Origin: Acidimicrobiales bacterium
Lineage (GTDB): Bacteria > Actinomycetota > Acidimicrobiia > Acidimicrobiales > Acidimicrobilacustridaceae
Direction of reading: 5' to 3'
Assembly (NCBI GenBank): GCA_023264135.1
Contig: JALQSZ010000019.1
Coordinates: 239 to 13,285 of the forward strand
DNA length: 13,047 nt
Of this stretch, positions 1 to 10,133 are shown piece after piece. Numbering within the stretch: the stretch's first letter is position 1; every line of letters starts with the position of its first letter. Both the position numbers and the translations under genes were made by a program. A model generated the notes under the pieces. It worked only from the letters and a program-made list of their open reading frames with translations, did not search any database and was not told the DNA's origin.

Positions 1-192
1 GACGATGGTGATGTCATCAATCACAACGACACCTTGGCCATCGACTTCGAGAACATCGATCGTTTCCACGTGTTCGCCGATGACCGTTCCGTCTTCGTCG
101 AGGATGTCTTCGGACATCACGATTTCATCGACGAGTTCCACCTCGTTCCCAGCAATGCGTTCGGGGGCGGACCATTCTCCGGAATTAGACAT
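1..192 (-). CDS. Acidic protein of unknown function, N-terminal part
   Basis: This is the first 64 codons of a gene whose remainder lies beyond the left edge. It begins with ATG at 192, nine bases after the xerD stop, so it is probably the next gene of the same operon. No Shine-Dalgarno site is visible, which suggests translation coupled to xerD. About 18 of the 64 residues are Asp or Glu and only one is Arg or Lys, so this part is strongly acidic. The second half alternates acidic residues with Val/Ile (for example VLEVDGQGVVVIDD), compatible with beta strands. There is no signal peptide or membrane segment. I do not recognise the family. The open frame, position and spacing make it likely to be real. 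Confidence 0.6.
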   Translation of the reverse strand, partial: MSNSGEWSAPERIAGNEVELVDEIVMSEDILDEDGTVIGEHVETIDVLEVDGQGVVVIDDITIV

Positions 193-201
193 GGCACGAG
201 G

Positions 202-1138
202 CTAGCGGCGAGTTGCCTGCGCCCGCGGATGAGCCGCTTCATAGACAGCGAACAGGCGCTCGTTCGAGACCATCGTGTACACCTGCGTCGTCGCGATTGA
301 GGCATGTCCGAGAAGTTCCTGGACGGCCCGAATGTCGGCACCGTGGTCGAGCATGTGTGTCGCGCACGAATGGCGCAGAACGTGCGGCGTGAGACGACTC
401 CCAAGACCTGCGGCATCGCCGTATTTGCGAACAACTGCCCACGCACCTTGTCGACCCAAACGCCCACCACGCGCATTGAGAAACACCGCGTCGGCATCGG
501 AACGTTTGGCGAACTGTTCGGGAGCGAGCACACCCCGCCCACCGTCCTCGAGCCAACTTGCCAACGCGACTCGTGCCCACCTCCCGATCGGCACCACGCG
601 CTCTTTCGAACCCTTCCCGAACAATCGGAGTAGCCCCGCGTCGAGATCAACATCCCCGAGACTCAGTGCGCAGACTTCAGAAATTCGCGCGCCAGTCCCG
701 TACAGCACTTCGAGGATGGCGCGGTCACGTCGTGCGATTGGCGAGTCACCTTCAACCTGTTCGAGAAGCAGTGTCACTTCAGCTTCGGTCAACGCCTTGG
801 GAAGACCAGCTGGGACTCTTGGGGTTTCGATTCCTGCGGAGGGATCTGTTGCCGCCAACCCTTCATCGGAACGAAATCGATGAAGCGACCGAACGGCAAC
901 CGTTGCCCGCTTGACCGAAGATGGCGCGAGTCCCCGTTCACGTAACACTCCGACATAGGCATCAAGATCCGAGGCACGAACCGAATCGAGTGAACGTCCC
1001 GTCGCAGAAAGCCACATGCAATACGCGGTCAGATCACGTCGATACGCAGCGAGGGTGTTGGTCGAGCGACCACGCTCAGCAGCAAGCCAGGTCAAGAACT
1101 CCTCGACATCGAGAGGAAGTTCCCAGTCGTCGATGACC

Positions 1139-1146
<8 letters not shown>
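202..1146 (-). CDS. xerD: Tyrosine recombinase, XerC/XerD family
   Basis: Site-specific tyrosine recombinase. XerC/XerD enzymes resolve chromosome dimers at dif during division, working with FtsK. From the GTG at 1146 it has 314 residues, close to the usual 300. An N-terminal SAM-like DNA-binding domain (about residues 10-100) precedes the catalytic domain. The full active-site set is visible: Arg154 in TGARISEVCAL, Lys181 in GKGSKERVVP, His255 and Arg258 in PHVLRH, His281 in LLGHAS, and the nucleophile Tyr290 in TTQVYT. The frame is open upstream to a TTG at 1179, but the GTG overlaps the NUDIX stop by only 8 bases and gives a normal N-terminus. No clear Shine-Dalgarno site precedes it, so coupling is likely. 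The order pyrG-NUDIX-xerD favours XerD over XerC or an integrase. No phage or integron genes are adjacent. Confidence 0.93.
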
Positions 1147-3348
<2,202 letters not shown>

Positions 3349-3370
3349 TTAGTCAACACGTCGGGATTGC

Positions 3371-3376
3371 AGCGTA
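3371..3376 (-). promoter_or_regulatory. Possible -10 element upstream of pyrG
   Basis: The 109-base gap between recN and pyrG holds TACGCT on the minus strand, which fits the loose TANNNT pattern of actinobacterial -10 elements and would give a leader of roughly 35 bases. I see no convincing -35 box at 16-18 bases. It may be an internal promoter giving pyrG separate expression, but a six-base match is weak evidence. Confidence 0.2.
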
Positions 3377-3439
3377 GCCCCGTTCGGAGCACCCCGTCGC
3401 GGATCAGTCCGTGACGTCAGACCATTGAGAATTCGTTGA

Positions 3440-5014
3440 TCACGAACGCGTACTTTCAAGCAATTCGCGAGCGTGTTTCTGTGCCGTTTTGGACTCGGGA
3501 GACCCGGACAGCATGCGAGCAAGTTCTGCAACCCGTTCCTTCCCGTCGACGCGTTCGATTGTCGTGGTCGTGGTTGTTTCGCCGGCCACTTTGTCGACAA
3601 CAACATGTGCATCGGCCCAGCTCGCGACTTGAGCGAGATGGGTGACAACGAGGACTTGGTGGTCGACACCGAGCGCAGACAATGACCGGCCGACCGCAAT
3701 CGCTGCAGCACCACCGATACCGGCATCGACCTCATCAAAAACCAGCACCGGCGGGCCAGCGGTCAAGACCAATCGAAGCGCCAGCATCGCCCGAGCGAGT
3801 TCGCCACCAGAAGCGACCTTCGAAAGAGGCTGGAGGTCCATACCCGGATTAGCAGCGAACCGGAAGGTGACCTCGCTCCCAGCGACCCCGGCAACCTCGA
3901 CAGAAAGCCGGGCCTTCGGAAGCGCTAGATCAGGCAAATGGGCTTCCACCGCGGCTGCGAGTGTTGGCGCCGCCGCGGCACGCGCCTTCGCCACAACTTT
4001 CTGTGCCTCTTCGAGAGCACTCTTCGCTCTGACAAGTTCGGAATCGATCGCCGCGGCGAGTTCGTCATGCCCTTCGAGTTCCACCAGTCGTCGATTGGCA
4101 TCGTCTCGCCAGGCAATGACCTCGGCCAAGGTTTCGCCGTATTTACGCCGAAGATCCTGCAGCATCTTTCGGCGGTCCCCGATGAGCGCGAGCCGCTCCG
4201 GGTCATTTTCGATCCCTTCGGCACTCGACCGCAGTTCTCGAGCAAGGTCATCGACCTCGGCCGTTGCGTCGCGCAAACGACGCACAACGTCGGCGAAGAC
4301 GGCGCGATCTCCCAAACTGGCGATCGCGCGACTGAGGGCGTCGCTTGCTCCCCCGTCGGCACTGAGGGCATCGAGCGCGACAACGGCTGCGTCGCGAACT
4401 CCACCTGCATCGGCAAGAAGTTCCGCTTCGGCCCGAAGTTTGTCGTCCTCCTCGACATCGTCGAGCCCAGCGGCGACGAGTTCATCGACTTGAAAGCGAA
4501 GAAGGTCAAGTTCACGAGCACGATCTCGGGGGTCGCCGCCGAGCGTGGCCCGCTTGGCCTCGAGGTCCGTTACTCGCTGCCGGGCCTCGCGTAATGACTG
4601 TAGATCGATCTCGCCGAACCGATCGAGGGCCTGACGTTGCACCGAACCGGTGAGCAGCGATTGATGATCGTGTTGACCGTGAAGATCGACAAGTTGTGTA
4701 CCGAGTTCGGAAAGCTCAGCGAGCGATGCGAGATTGCCGTCGATGTAGCCACGCGAACGGCCCTTCGCCGGAACCACGCGCCGAATCACACATTCGGTCT
4801 CACCAAGATCGAAACGCCCTTCCACAATCGCTTCTTCGGCGCCCGGGCGCACCATCGAGGTTTCCGCTTTTCCACCAACGAGAAGCTCGATCGCGGTGAC
4901 GACAAGGGTCTTTCCTGCGCCGGTCTCACCGGTCACCGCGGTCATCCCTGGGGCGAACACCAGCGAAAGTTCTTCGATCACACCGAGATTGCAGACCCGC
5001 AGTTCGCTCAGCAT
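3440..5014 (-). CDS. recN: DNA repair protein RecN
   Basis: RecN is an SMC-like ATPase that acts early in double-strand break repair and holds broken DNA ends together. The protein has 524 residues, slightly shorter than E. coli RecN (about 553). The N-terminal ATPase half has Walker A GETGAGKT at 29-36 and the family mark GQHDHQSLL at 113-121. Residues about 145-345 are charged and Leu/Ala-rich, the expected coiled-coil arms. The C-terminal half has the ABC signature LSKVASGGELAR at 397-408, Walker B VLVFDEVD at 423-430, and the switch TH at 458-459. A run of six threonines (480-485) lies in a surface-like segment near the end. The ATG is 15 bases after the nadK stop, with only a weak ribosome site. 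Order and function match M. tuberculosis recN. Confidence 0.96.
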   Translation of the reverse strand: MLSELRVCNLGVIEELSLVFAPGMTAVTGETGAGKTLVVTAIELLVGGKAETSMVRPGAEEAIVEGRFDLGETECVIRRVVPAKGRSRGYIDGNLASLAELSELGTQLVDLHGQHDHQSLLTGSVQRQALDRFGEIDLQSLREARQRVTDLEAKRATLGGDPRDRARELDLLRFQVDELVAAGLDDVEEDDKLRAEAELLADAGGVRDAAVVALDALSADGGASDALSRAIASLGDRAVFADVVRRLRDATAEVDDLARELRSSAEGIENDPERLALIGDRRKMLQDLRRKYGETLAEVIAWRDDANRRLVELEGHDELAAAIDSELVRAKSALEEAQKVVAKARAAAAPTLAAAVEAHLPDLALPKARLSVEVAGVAGSEVTFRFAANPGMDLQPLSKVASGGELARAMLALRLVLTAGPPVLVFDEVDAGIGGAAAIAVGRSLSALGVDHQVLVVTHLAQVASWADAHVVVDKVAGETTTTTTIERVDGKERVAELARMLSGSPESKTAQKHARELLESTRS

Positions 5015-5029
5015 TGGGTGGTCGCTCGC

Positions 5030-5890
5030 CTATCGATCGGACAGACCGAACTTGGCCTTGAGGATGGCGTGGAAATCACGAGGCCCGGAAAGAACGAGAC
5101 GAGCCACGTGATTCGAGGCACGACAACGAACAACATCGCCGGGCTGAAGGTCACCGAGGTGTCGGCCGTCGATCACGAGCGCCGCTTCGCGGTTACCCGA
5201 CACGGTGAGACACACATCGGAATCGTCGTCGAGGATCAGCGTTCGATCGAACAACATATGAGGAGAGACCGGCGTGAGTAGAAGTGCTCGATGCGTTGGT
5301 TCGACGATTGGTCCGCGGGCCGAGAACGCATAGGCCGTCGACCCTGTTGCCGTGGCCACAATCAGACCATCGGCGGCATAAGGAGTGAAGTACGCACCGT
5401 CGAGGGCGACATCGAGTCGGATGGTGTGGCCGGAACCCGTCTTTTCGAGCACCGCCTCGTTCAACGCGAGCACATTGGATTCTGAAGCGCCGCCAGATGG
5501 TGCGTCGATCGTGATGTCGAGAAGCATTCGCTCTTCGATGAGGTGCTCCCCCGCAAGCACACGTTCGAGCGCGGGACGCAGGCCATCGGGTTCGATATCG
5601 GTGAGGTACCCAAGTGTTCCGAGGTTCACGCCGAGCACGGGCACTTCGTGACGCGCAACAAGCGCCACGGTTCGCAGCATTGTTCCGTCGCCACCGAGAC
5701 TCACTGCAAGATCCAGATTCTCAACGAGCGCAGCGTCAGCAACGCCGAGATCGGGTCGGCCAAGAAGTGCCGCATCTTCGATCGGAAGCACGACGCGATG
5801 ACCATCGCCGATGAGCCACGAGATGGTGTCGAGTGCAACCGACGCCGCTTCTGCACGCTCAGGATGAATGACAAACGCGAACGCCGCCAT
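5030..5890 (-). CDS. nadK: NAD kinase
   Basis: NAD kinase phosphorylates NAD to NADP, the sole route to NADP, in the cytoplasm; actinobacterial enzymes often also use polyphosphate. The protein has 286 residues from the ATG at 5890. The signature GGDGT is at 66-70, followed by NLGTLGYLTD at 89-98, the substrate-binding LNEAVL at 143-148, and DGLIVATATGSTAY at 174-187. The last motif differs from the common DGLIVSTPTGSTAY at two positions. The frame is open to a TTG at 5896 that would overlap the tlyA stop by four bases, but GGAGAAGG lies six bases before the ATG and only abuts the TTG, so I chose the ATG. The gap to tlyA is then two bases. The tlyA-nadK-recN order is conserved in Actinobacteria. 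Confidence 0.96.
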   Translation of the reverse strand: MAAFAFVIHPERAEAASVALDTISWLIGDGHRVVLPIEDAALLGRPDLGVADAALVENLDLAVSLGGDGTMLRTVALVARHEVPVLGVNLGTLGYLTDIEPDGLRPALERVLAGEHLIEERMLLDITIDAPSGGASESNVLALNEAVLEKTGSGHTIRLDVALDGAYFTPYAADGLIVATATGSTAYAFSARGPIVEPTHRALLLTPVSPHMLFDRTLILDDDSDVCLTVSGNREAALVIDGRHLGDLQPGDVVRCRASNHVARLVLSGPRDFHAILKAKFGLSDR

Positions 5891-5892
5891 CG

Positions 5893-6753
5893 TCAACCTT
5901 CTCCATTTTCGAACGTCGCGTCATCGAGACAACCGGTGACGAGATCAAAGGCGGCACCGAGCGACAGCGCGTCGAGGCCAGCGTGTCCGGCAATTGCGTC
6001 GGCAGACCCAGCGAAACGACCGAGGAGAATGAACTCCACGTTTCCGTCGGAGCCGGTGATGGGCGAAACCATGACCCCCATGATGGCCGCATTCCGCACA
6101 AGAAGCGCATCTGCGACCTCGGAAAGGACTCGGCGCCAGATCGACGGATCGTCGATGATGCCCTTTCCCTTGCTGACCTCTGTGCGACCAGCCTCGAACT
6201 GCGGCTTCACCAAGAGGACAAAGACCGCACCGGGCCTCGAAGCGGCGATCAACGTGTCGAGCACCAAGGCCAGGGAAATAAAGGACAGATCGCCGACAAC
6301 GACATCGACCGGTGACCCGAGCAGCGAAGGGTCGACGGTTCGGAGATTCGTGCGTTCTAGTGACTGAACACGAGAATCGGCCCGTAGTTTTTCGTGCAGT
6401 TGGTTGTGGCCAACATCGACAGCGACCACCTCAGTTGCTCCGTACTGCAAAACGCAATCGGTGAACCCGCCGGTCGAGGCGCCGGCATCGAGCACGCGGG
6501 CTCCTGCAAGAACAGGCTGCAAACCGAACTGTTCAACAGCTCCTTCAAGTTTCGAACCAGCTCGACTGACGAATTTCGGCGGCGGCCCATGCACCAGAAC
6601 TGCTTCGGATGCGTCGACCATACGGGACGCTTTCGTCGCGGGTGCGCCGCCAACGGTGACTCTTCCCGCCGCGATATCGGCCTGCGCTCTCTCACGAGAA
6701 GGAGCGAGACCACGACGAACAAGTTCGGTATCAAGTCGTCGACGGGCGCCCAT
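5893..6753 (-). CDS. tlyA: TlyA family rRNA 2'-O-methyltransferase
   Basis: TlyA methylates ribose 2'-OH groups of cytidines in 16S and 23S rRNA using S-adenosylmethionine; its loss gives capreomycin resistance in mycobacteria. The protein has 286 residues. Residues 1-55 form an S4 RNA-binding domain (RRRLDTELVRRGLAPSRERA). The linker and first FtsJ motif are FVSRAGSKLE at 61-70, the methyl-donor site is VLDAGASTGGFTD at 87-99, and the catalytic region includes Asp155 in VGDLSF and Lys183 in LVKPQFE. The N-terminus is full length and resembles the type II form that acts on both subunits, but this subtype call is an inference. The older name haemolysin is misleading, as no secretion signal is present. 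It starts 11 bases after the HAD gene and has no evident Shine-Dalgarno site. Confidence 0.95.
   Translation of the reverse strand: MGARRRLDTELVRRGLAPSRERAQADIAAGRVTVGGAPATKASRMVDASEAVLVHGPPPKFVSRAGSKLEGAVEQFGLQPVLAGARVLDAGASTGGFTDCVLQYGATEVVAVDVGHNQLHEKLRADSRVQSLERTNLRTVDPSLLGSPVDVVVGDLSFISLALVLDTLIAASRPGAVFVLLVKPQFEAGRTEVSKGKGIIDDPSIWRRVLSEVADALLVRNAAIMGVMVSPITGSDGNVEFILLGRFAGSADAIAGHAGLDALSLGAAFDLVTGCLDDATFENGEG
5897..5904 (-). promoter_or_regulatory. Shine-Dalgarno site of nadK
   Basis: GGAGAAGG on the minus strand ends six bases before the ATG at 5890. It lies inside the end of tlyA and supports the ATG over the upstream TTG at 5896. Confidence 0.65.
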
Positions 6754-6764
6754 AGAGGATGACG

Positions 6765-7547
6765 CTACTTATCGAGTTCGCGCCCCGACAGAGCCGCAGA
6801 GACCAAGTCCTGAAGCGAGTCGGCAACGACATCGGGCGTTGGTGAAACCGGCAAGTCGGCCTGCGTGGTCACACCGGTGAGCACCAGCGCGAACTTCCAG
6901 CCCAGTGTGACGGCAAAGGCTCCGTCGGTGTCGGGGCGATCACCAACCATGACGCCATTCGGACCGAGCAGCTCATGCACCATGTCGGCGATGGGTTGAT
7001 GAGGTTTTCCCGCAATCTCGGGGCTCACTCCGGAGGCAACAGCGATCGACGCGAGCAGCGCTCCACCGCCGGGTACGGGACCGGCCGCGGTTGGGTAGGT
7101 GGAATCGTCGTTCGTGCCCAAGAGTCGTGCTCCGTTACGGACAGCAGTCGACGCTGCGGTCATCCGTTGGTAGTCGAAGGTTGGGTGGTAGCCGACCACC
7201 ACGACGTCGACGACCGCACTCAACGCATTCGGATCGCTGGCATCGATGGTGTCGACATTGCGACGTTGAAGTTCGTCGACAACTCCGGGACCAGCGCATA
7301 CGAGGGCCCGAGATCCATGCGGCACGAGTGCGGCAGCGGCCATTGCTGAAGTGATGACGCCATTCGACGCGTCGATGCCGTGACGCTCGAGTTTCGCAGC
7401 GATGTCGTCGCGACGACCGAAGGAAAAGTTGGTCACGAAACCCACATGCTCACCGGCGGCACGCAGCGCAGCGATCGACTCGGCGGCACCGCGGATGGGT
7501 TCGTCTTCGAGCCACACCACACCATCGAGATCGAGTGCCCAAGCCAT
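6765..7547 (-). CDS. HAD-superfamily phosphatase, NagD/phosphoglycolate phosphatase-like
   Basis: A 260-residue HAD phosphatase of the NagD/PGP type with all four motifs: nucleophile and acid Asp6 and Asp8 in ALDLDGVVW, Thr39 in FVTNFSF, Lys181 in AGKPHQP, and acidic Asp203 and Asp207 in MVGDRPDTDGAFA. Between motifs II and III is the C2-type cap that governs substrate choice. Family members dephosphorylate 2-phosphoglycolate, nucleotides or sugar phosphates; the substrate here is unknown. The frame is open to a GTG at 7568, but GGGAG lies nine bases before the ATG at 7547, and the protein then begins just before motif I as is usual. It is the first gene of the large operon, and its M. tuberculosis counterpart by position is Rv1692. 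It diverges from the DUF1015 gene. Confidence 0.9.
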   Translation of the reverse strand: MAWALDLDGVVWLEDEPIRGAAESIAALRAAGEHVGFVTNFSFGRRDDIAAKLERHGIDASNGVITSAMAAAALVPHGSRALVCAGPGVVDELQRRNVDTIDASDPNALSAVVDVVVVGYHPTFDYQRMTAASTAVRNGARLLGTNDDSTYPTAAGPVPGGGALLASIAVASGVSPEIAGKPHQPIADMVHELLGPNGVMVGDRPDTDGAFAVTLGWKFALVLTGVTTQADLPVSPTPDVVADSLQDLVSAALSGRELDK

Positions 7548-7556
7548 GGCGTGAGT

Positions 7557-7561
7557 CTCCC
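7557..7561 (-). promoter_or_regulatory. Shine-Dalgarno site of the HAD phosphatase gene
   Basis: GGGAG on the minus strand, nine bases before the ATG at 7547. It decides between this ATG and the upstream in-frame GTG at 7568, which would start before the site. Confidence 0.6.
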
Positions 7562-7626
7562 ATCTCACCGTGACACTCGTGACGACCGACCAATTCGGTT
7601 CGCATCGCGGAACCTGACGCGTCTGC

Positions 7627-7632
7627 TAGGAC
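7627..7632 (+). promoter_or_regulatory. Possible -10 element for a leaderless DUF1015 transcript
   Basis: The sequence TGCTAGGAC places TAGGAC six bases before the GTG start of the DUF1015 gene, with a TG just upstream as in extended -10 promoters. There is no Shine-Dalgarno site, so transcription beginning at or near the GTG would give a leaderless message. The last base is not the expected T and no good -35 is seen, so the call is tentative. Confidence 0.25.
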
Positions 7633-7638
7633 TACACG

Positions 7639-8823
7639 GTGCCACGCTTCGAACCATTCATCGGGATCCGTTACGACACGTCAACACTTGATCCTGCGCT
7701 GGTCACCTCACCCCCCTATGACGTCATTAGCCCCACTGATCGTGACGCACTGATCGCACGCGCACCGGCGAATGTCGTTCGAATCGACTTACCGGTTGAA
7801 GGTGATGACCCCTACGGCGACGCTGCCGCACAATTCGCCCAGTGGCGAGCTTCCGGTGTGCTGGTTGACGACTCGCAACCGTCGTTCACCGTGTACCGAA
7901 TGGACTCCCCCGATGAAAACGGCGTCGTGCGCCACACCACCGGCGTGATCGGCGCGATGGAACTCACTCGTCCGGGCGAAGGCGACATCCTGCCCCACGA
8001 GTTCACGACACCGAAGGCCAAAAGCGATCGACTCGACTTACTTCGTTCGACTCGATCAAACCTCTCTGCGGTTTGGGGTCTCTCGCCGGCAATCGGACTC
8101 ACAGCCCTTCTCGATTCCGATGAGGAACCATTGTGCCGTTTCGAGGCCGATGGGGTAACCCATTCGGTCTGGCGAATCACCGACTCCGGCCGCATCGAAG
8201 CGATTCGTTCCGCAATCGGCTCTGCACCAATCGTGATCGCCGATGGTCACCATCGATACGAAACCTCTCTGGCCTATCGAGATGAACGTCGCGCCTCCGA
8301 TGGCGATGGCGGCGCCGCCGATGCCGTCATGACCTTTGTCGTCGAACTCGTTGAAGACGAACTCGATGTCGGACCAATCCATCGACTCATCACTGGCCTT
8401 CCCGAGGGCGTCGACATTCGCCAGGCATTCGAACCGTTCTTCGAGATCGAACCGTTTTCCTTTTCCGATGCACCCACAGTTCCCCGACTTCAACAACTCG
8501 GTGGCCTCGTCCTTGTACTTCCCGACGGTTCGTGGCTTCTGCGCCCTCGCGCAGAGACCATCGCCGCGACACGCGATCTTGATTCAAGTCGACTCGATCT
8601 CGCACTTGCCGCGCTGCCCGAGCATTCGTTGACCTATCAACATGGCGTTGACCACATTCGAACAGCTGTCGACACTGGTGCTGCACAGGTTGGCGTCTTG
8701 TTGCGCCCAGTGACGATTGATCAAATCATCGCCATCGCTGAGGGCGGCGAAAAAATGCCGCCGAAGTCCACCTTTTTTGCACCAAAGCCGCGCACTGGTG
8801 TCGTCTTCCGTTCAATCGACTGA
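7639..8823 (+). CDS. DUF1015 family protein
   Basis: A 394-residue member of the DUF1015 (COG4198) family, recognised by the N-terminal FIGIRYD and SPPYDVIS (24-31), the central LPHEFTTPKAKSDRLDLL (118-135), NLSAVWGL (141-148), and VIADGHHRYETSLAYRDE (199-216). Length and motif order fit the full family. The biochemical role is not settled as far as I know. The ADGHHRYET box resembles the ParB/sulfiredoxin-like fold, some of whose members, such as SerK and SbnI, phosphorylate free serine, so a kinase role is possible but is an inference. It starts with GTG at 7639, following the family's usual N-terminus, with no ribosome site. It is the only plus-strand gene here. It diverges from the HAD gene by 91 bases and converges on the aldolase gene. 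Confidence 0.9.
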   Translation: MPRFEPFIGIRYDTSTLDPALVTSPPYDVISPTDRDALIARAPANVVRIDLPVEGDDPYGDAAAQFAQWRASGVLVDDSQPSFTVYRMDSPDENGVVRHTTGVIGAMELTRPGEGDILPHEFTTPKAKSDRLDLLRSTRSNLSAVWGLSPAIGLTALLDSDEEPLCRFEADGVTHSVWRITDSGRIEAIRSAIGSAPIVIADGHHRYETSLAYRDERRASDGDGGAADAVMTFVVELVEDELDVGPIHRLITGLPEGVDIRQAFEPFFEIEPFSFSDAPTVPRLQQLGGLVLVLPDGSWLLRPRAETIAATRDLDSSRLDLALAALPEHSLTYQHGVDHIRTAVDTGAAQVGVLLRPVTIDQIIAIAEGGEKMPPKSTFFAPKPRTGVVFRSID

Positions 8824-8882
8824 TTCCTATCGCGCACTGTCGTTGAGCACGACGCTTGCGTCATTGCTTGCGCGAAAAACGT

Positions 8883-8912
8883 CAATGGGCCGACCCGAAG
8901 GCCGGCCCATTG
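8883..8912 (-). terminator. Intrinsic terminator of the aldolase gene
   Basis: Perfect ten-base arms at 8883-8892 and 8903-8912 enclose ten bases. On the minus strand the inner bases add three pairs and leave a CUUCGG-type tetraloop, giving a 13-pair stem. The stem is followed by ACGTTTTT, the expected U-tract for a minus-strand transcript, 26 bases past the aldolase stop. On the plus strand no T-run follows, so it would work poorly for the DUF1015 gene. Confidence 0.88.
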
Positions 8913-8937
8913 CACTGAAGCGAATCAGAAATCTCGT

Positions 8938-9993
8938 TTACGCGATCGTGATCGATTCGTCGAGATAGACGTCTTGGATGGCATTGAGGAGGGCAACGCC
9001 TTCGGCCATCGGACGTTGGAACGCTTTACGACCCGAGATGAGTCCGGTACCGCCGCCACGCTTGTTAATAACGGCAGTGCGAACGGCGTCGGCGAGGTCC
9101 GAAGAACCCTTTGACTCGCCACCGGAATTGATCAGACCGATGCGACCCATGTAGCAGTTGGCAACCTGCCAACGGGTGTAGTCGATGGGGTGATCAGTGA
9201 CGAGATCGCCGTACACAAGCTTTGAGGTCTTGCCGTAACCCTCGAGCGCGTTGTAGCCACCGTTCTTCGTCGGAAGCTTCTGCTTGATGATGTCGGCTTC
9301 GATTGTCACGCCAAGATGGTTTGCCTGCGCAGTGAGGTCGGCAGCGTCGTGGTAATCGACACCATCAACCTTGAACGCGTTGTTGCGCAAGTAGCACCAC
9401 AGCACAGTAAACATGCCGAGTTCGTGGGCACGATGGAACGCCTCTGCCACCTCAATGATTTGGTGATGCGATTCAGGTGAACCGAAGTAGATCGTCGCAC
9501 CGACACCAGCGGCGCCGAGTTCGTAGGCTTCCTCAACCGTTCCGAACATGATCTGGTCGAACTCATTGGGGTAGGTCATGAGTTCGTTGTGATTGATCTT
9601 CACGATGAATGGAATGCGGTGTGCGTACTTGCGCGACATCGTGCCGAGCACGCCATAGGTGGTGGCAACAGCATTGCAACCGCCCTCGATCGCGAGCTTG
9701 ATGATGTTCTCGGGATCGAAATAGATCGGATTCGGCGCAAAGGACGCTGCACCTGAATGTTCGATGCCTTGGTCAACCGGAAGGATCGACACGTAGCCAG
9801 TATCGGCAAGACGGCCATGACCGAACATCGACTGCAGGTTTCGCAGTACCTGCGGGGAACGATCTGACTGCAGGTACACGCGCTCAACGATGTCGCCACC
9901 TGGCTGCGTCAACTGATCTGCAGTGATGCCCTTACACGTGAAGGTGAGCAACTCTTCGGCTTCATCGCCGAGTAGTCCTTTGATGTCGGTCAT
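8938..9993 (-). CDS. fbaB: Class I fructose-bisphosphate aldolase, FbaB type
   Basis: This aldolase splits fructose 1,6-bisphosphate into dihydroxyacetone phosphate and glyceraldehyde 3-phosphate, or the reverse, in glycolysis and gluconeogenesis, through a Schiff base rather than a metal. At 351 residues it matches, as I recall it, E. coli FbaB (350) almost end to end, including [15 protein letters not shown] (67-80), [15 protein letters not shown] (123-137), VGATIYFGS (164-172), [16 protein letters not shown] (212-227), [14 protein letters not shown] (near 290), and the C-terminal [11 protein letters not shown]. Lys237 in ADIIKQK is at the Schiff-base position. The ATG at 9993 has AGGAG four bases upstream. 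It is probably its own transcription unit: 140 bases separate it from the ssb-like gene and a terminator follows. A metal-dependent class II enzyme may exist elsewhere in the genome. Confidence 0.97.
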   Translation of the reverse strand: MTDIKGLLGDEAEELLTFTCKGITADQLTQPGGDIVERVYLQSDRSPQVLRNLQSMFGHGRLADTGYVSILPVDQGIEHSGAASFAPNPIYFDPENIIKLAIEGGCNAVATTYGVLGTMSRKYAHRIPFIVKINHNELMTYPNEFDQIMFGTVEEAYELGAAGVGATIYFGSPESHHQIIEVAEAFHRAHELGMFTVLWCYLRNNAFKVDGVDYHDAADLTAQANHLGVTIEADIIKQKLPTKNGGYNALEGYGKTSKLVYGDLVTDHPIDYTRWQVANCYMGRIGLINSGGESKGSSDLADAVRTAVINKRGGGTGLISGRKAFQRPMAEGVALLNAIQDVYLDESITIA

Positions 9994-9997
9994 GCCT

Positions 9998-10002
9998 CTC
10001 CT
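9998..10002 (-). promoter_or_regulatory. Shine-Dalgarno site of the aldolase gene
   Basis: AGGAG on the minus strand, within GAGGAGAGGC immediately before the ATG at 9993. Purine-rich and close to the start, it supports the annotated start. Confidence 0.7.
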
Positions 10003-10039
10003 CGATCATCTGATGCGCCCGTGCCCACCAGACCCGTTG

Positions 10040-10057
10040 GATGTGCCTACGCACATC
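10040..10057. repeat. Inverted repeat in the aldolase leader
   Basis: Perfect seven-base arms GATGTGC and GCACATC flank CTAC. It sits 47 bases upstream of the aldolase start and 19 bases downstream of the candidate -10 at 10077, so it would be in the untranslated leader or serve as a protein-binding palindrome. There is no T-run after it, so it is not a classical terminator. Confidence 0.5.
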
Positions 10058-10076
10058 GCTCCGTTGTTCGGGGGCG

Positions 10077-10082
10077 AGCCTA
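10077..10082 (-). promoter_or_regulatory. Possible -10 element of the aldolase gene
   Basis: TAGGCT on the minus strand fits TANNNT and sits in the 140-base gap upstream of the aldolase gene. TTGAAC lies 13 bases upstream, too short a spacer for a standard -35, so the -35 is uncertain. The implied leader is about 75-80 bases and would contain the inverted repeat at 10040-10057. Confidence 0.28.
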
Positions 10083-10133
10083 GGCCAGCCAGACCGTTCA
10101 AATGATCGTCTTCGGCGGCAGGTGACATGTGCC

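Noticed and set aside
3412..3419. TGACGTCA palindrome upstream of pyrG
   Set aside because: A single eight-base palindrome without repeats or conservation data is expected by chance and is far from any clear promoter.
3642..4493. Plus-strand open frame of 283 codons
   Set aside because: It lies fully antisense to recN, is made mostly of Ser, Arg, Ala and Thr, and shows no family motif; it is a by-product of GC-rich codon use.
5543..6367. Plus-strand open frame of 274 codons across nadK and tlyA
   Set aside because: Both minus-strand genes are intact with signature motifs; the shadow frame has none.
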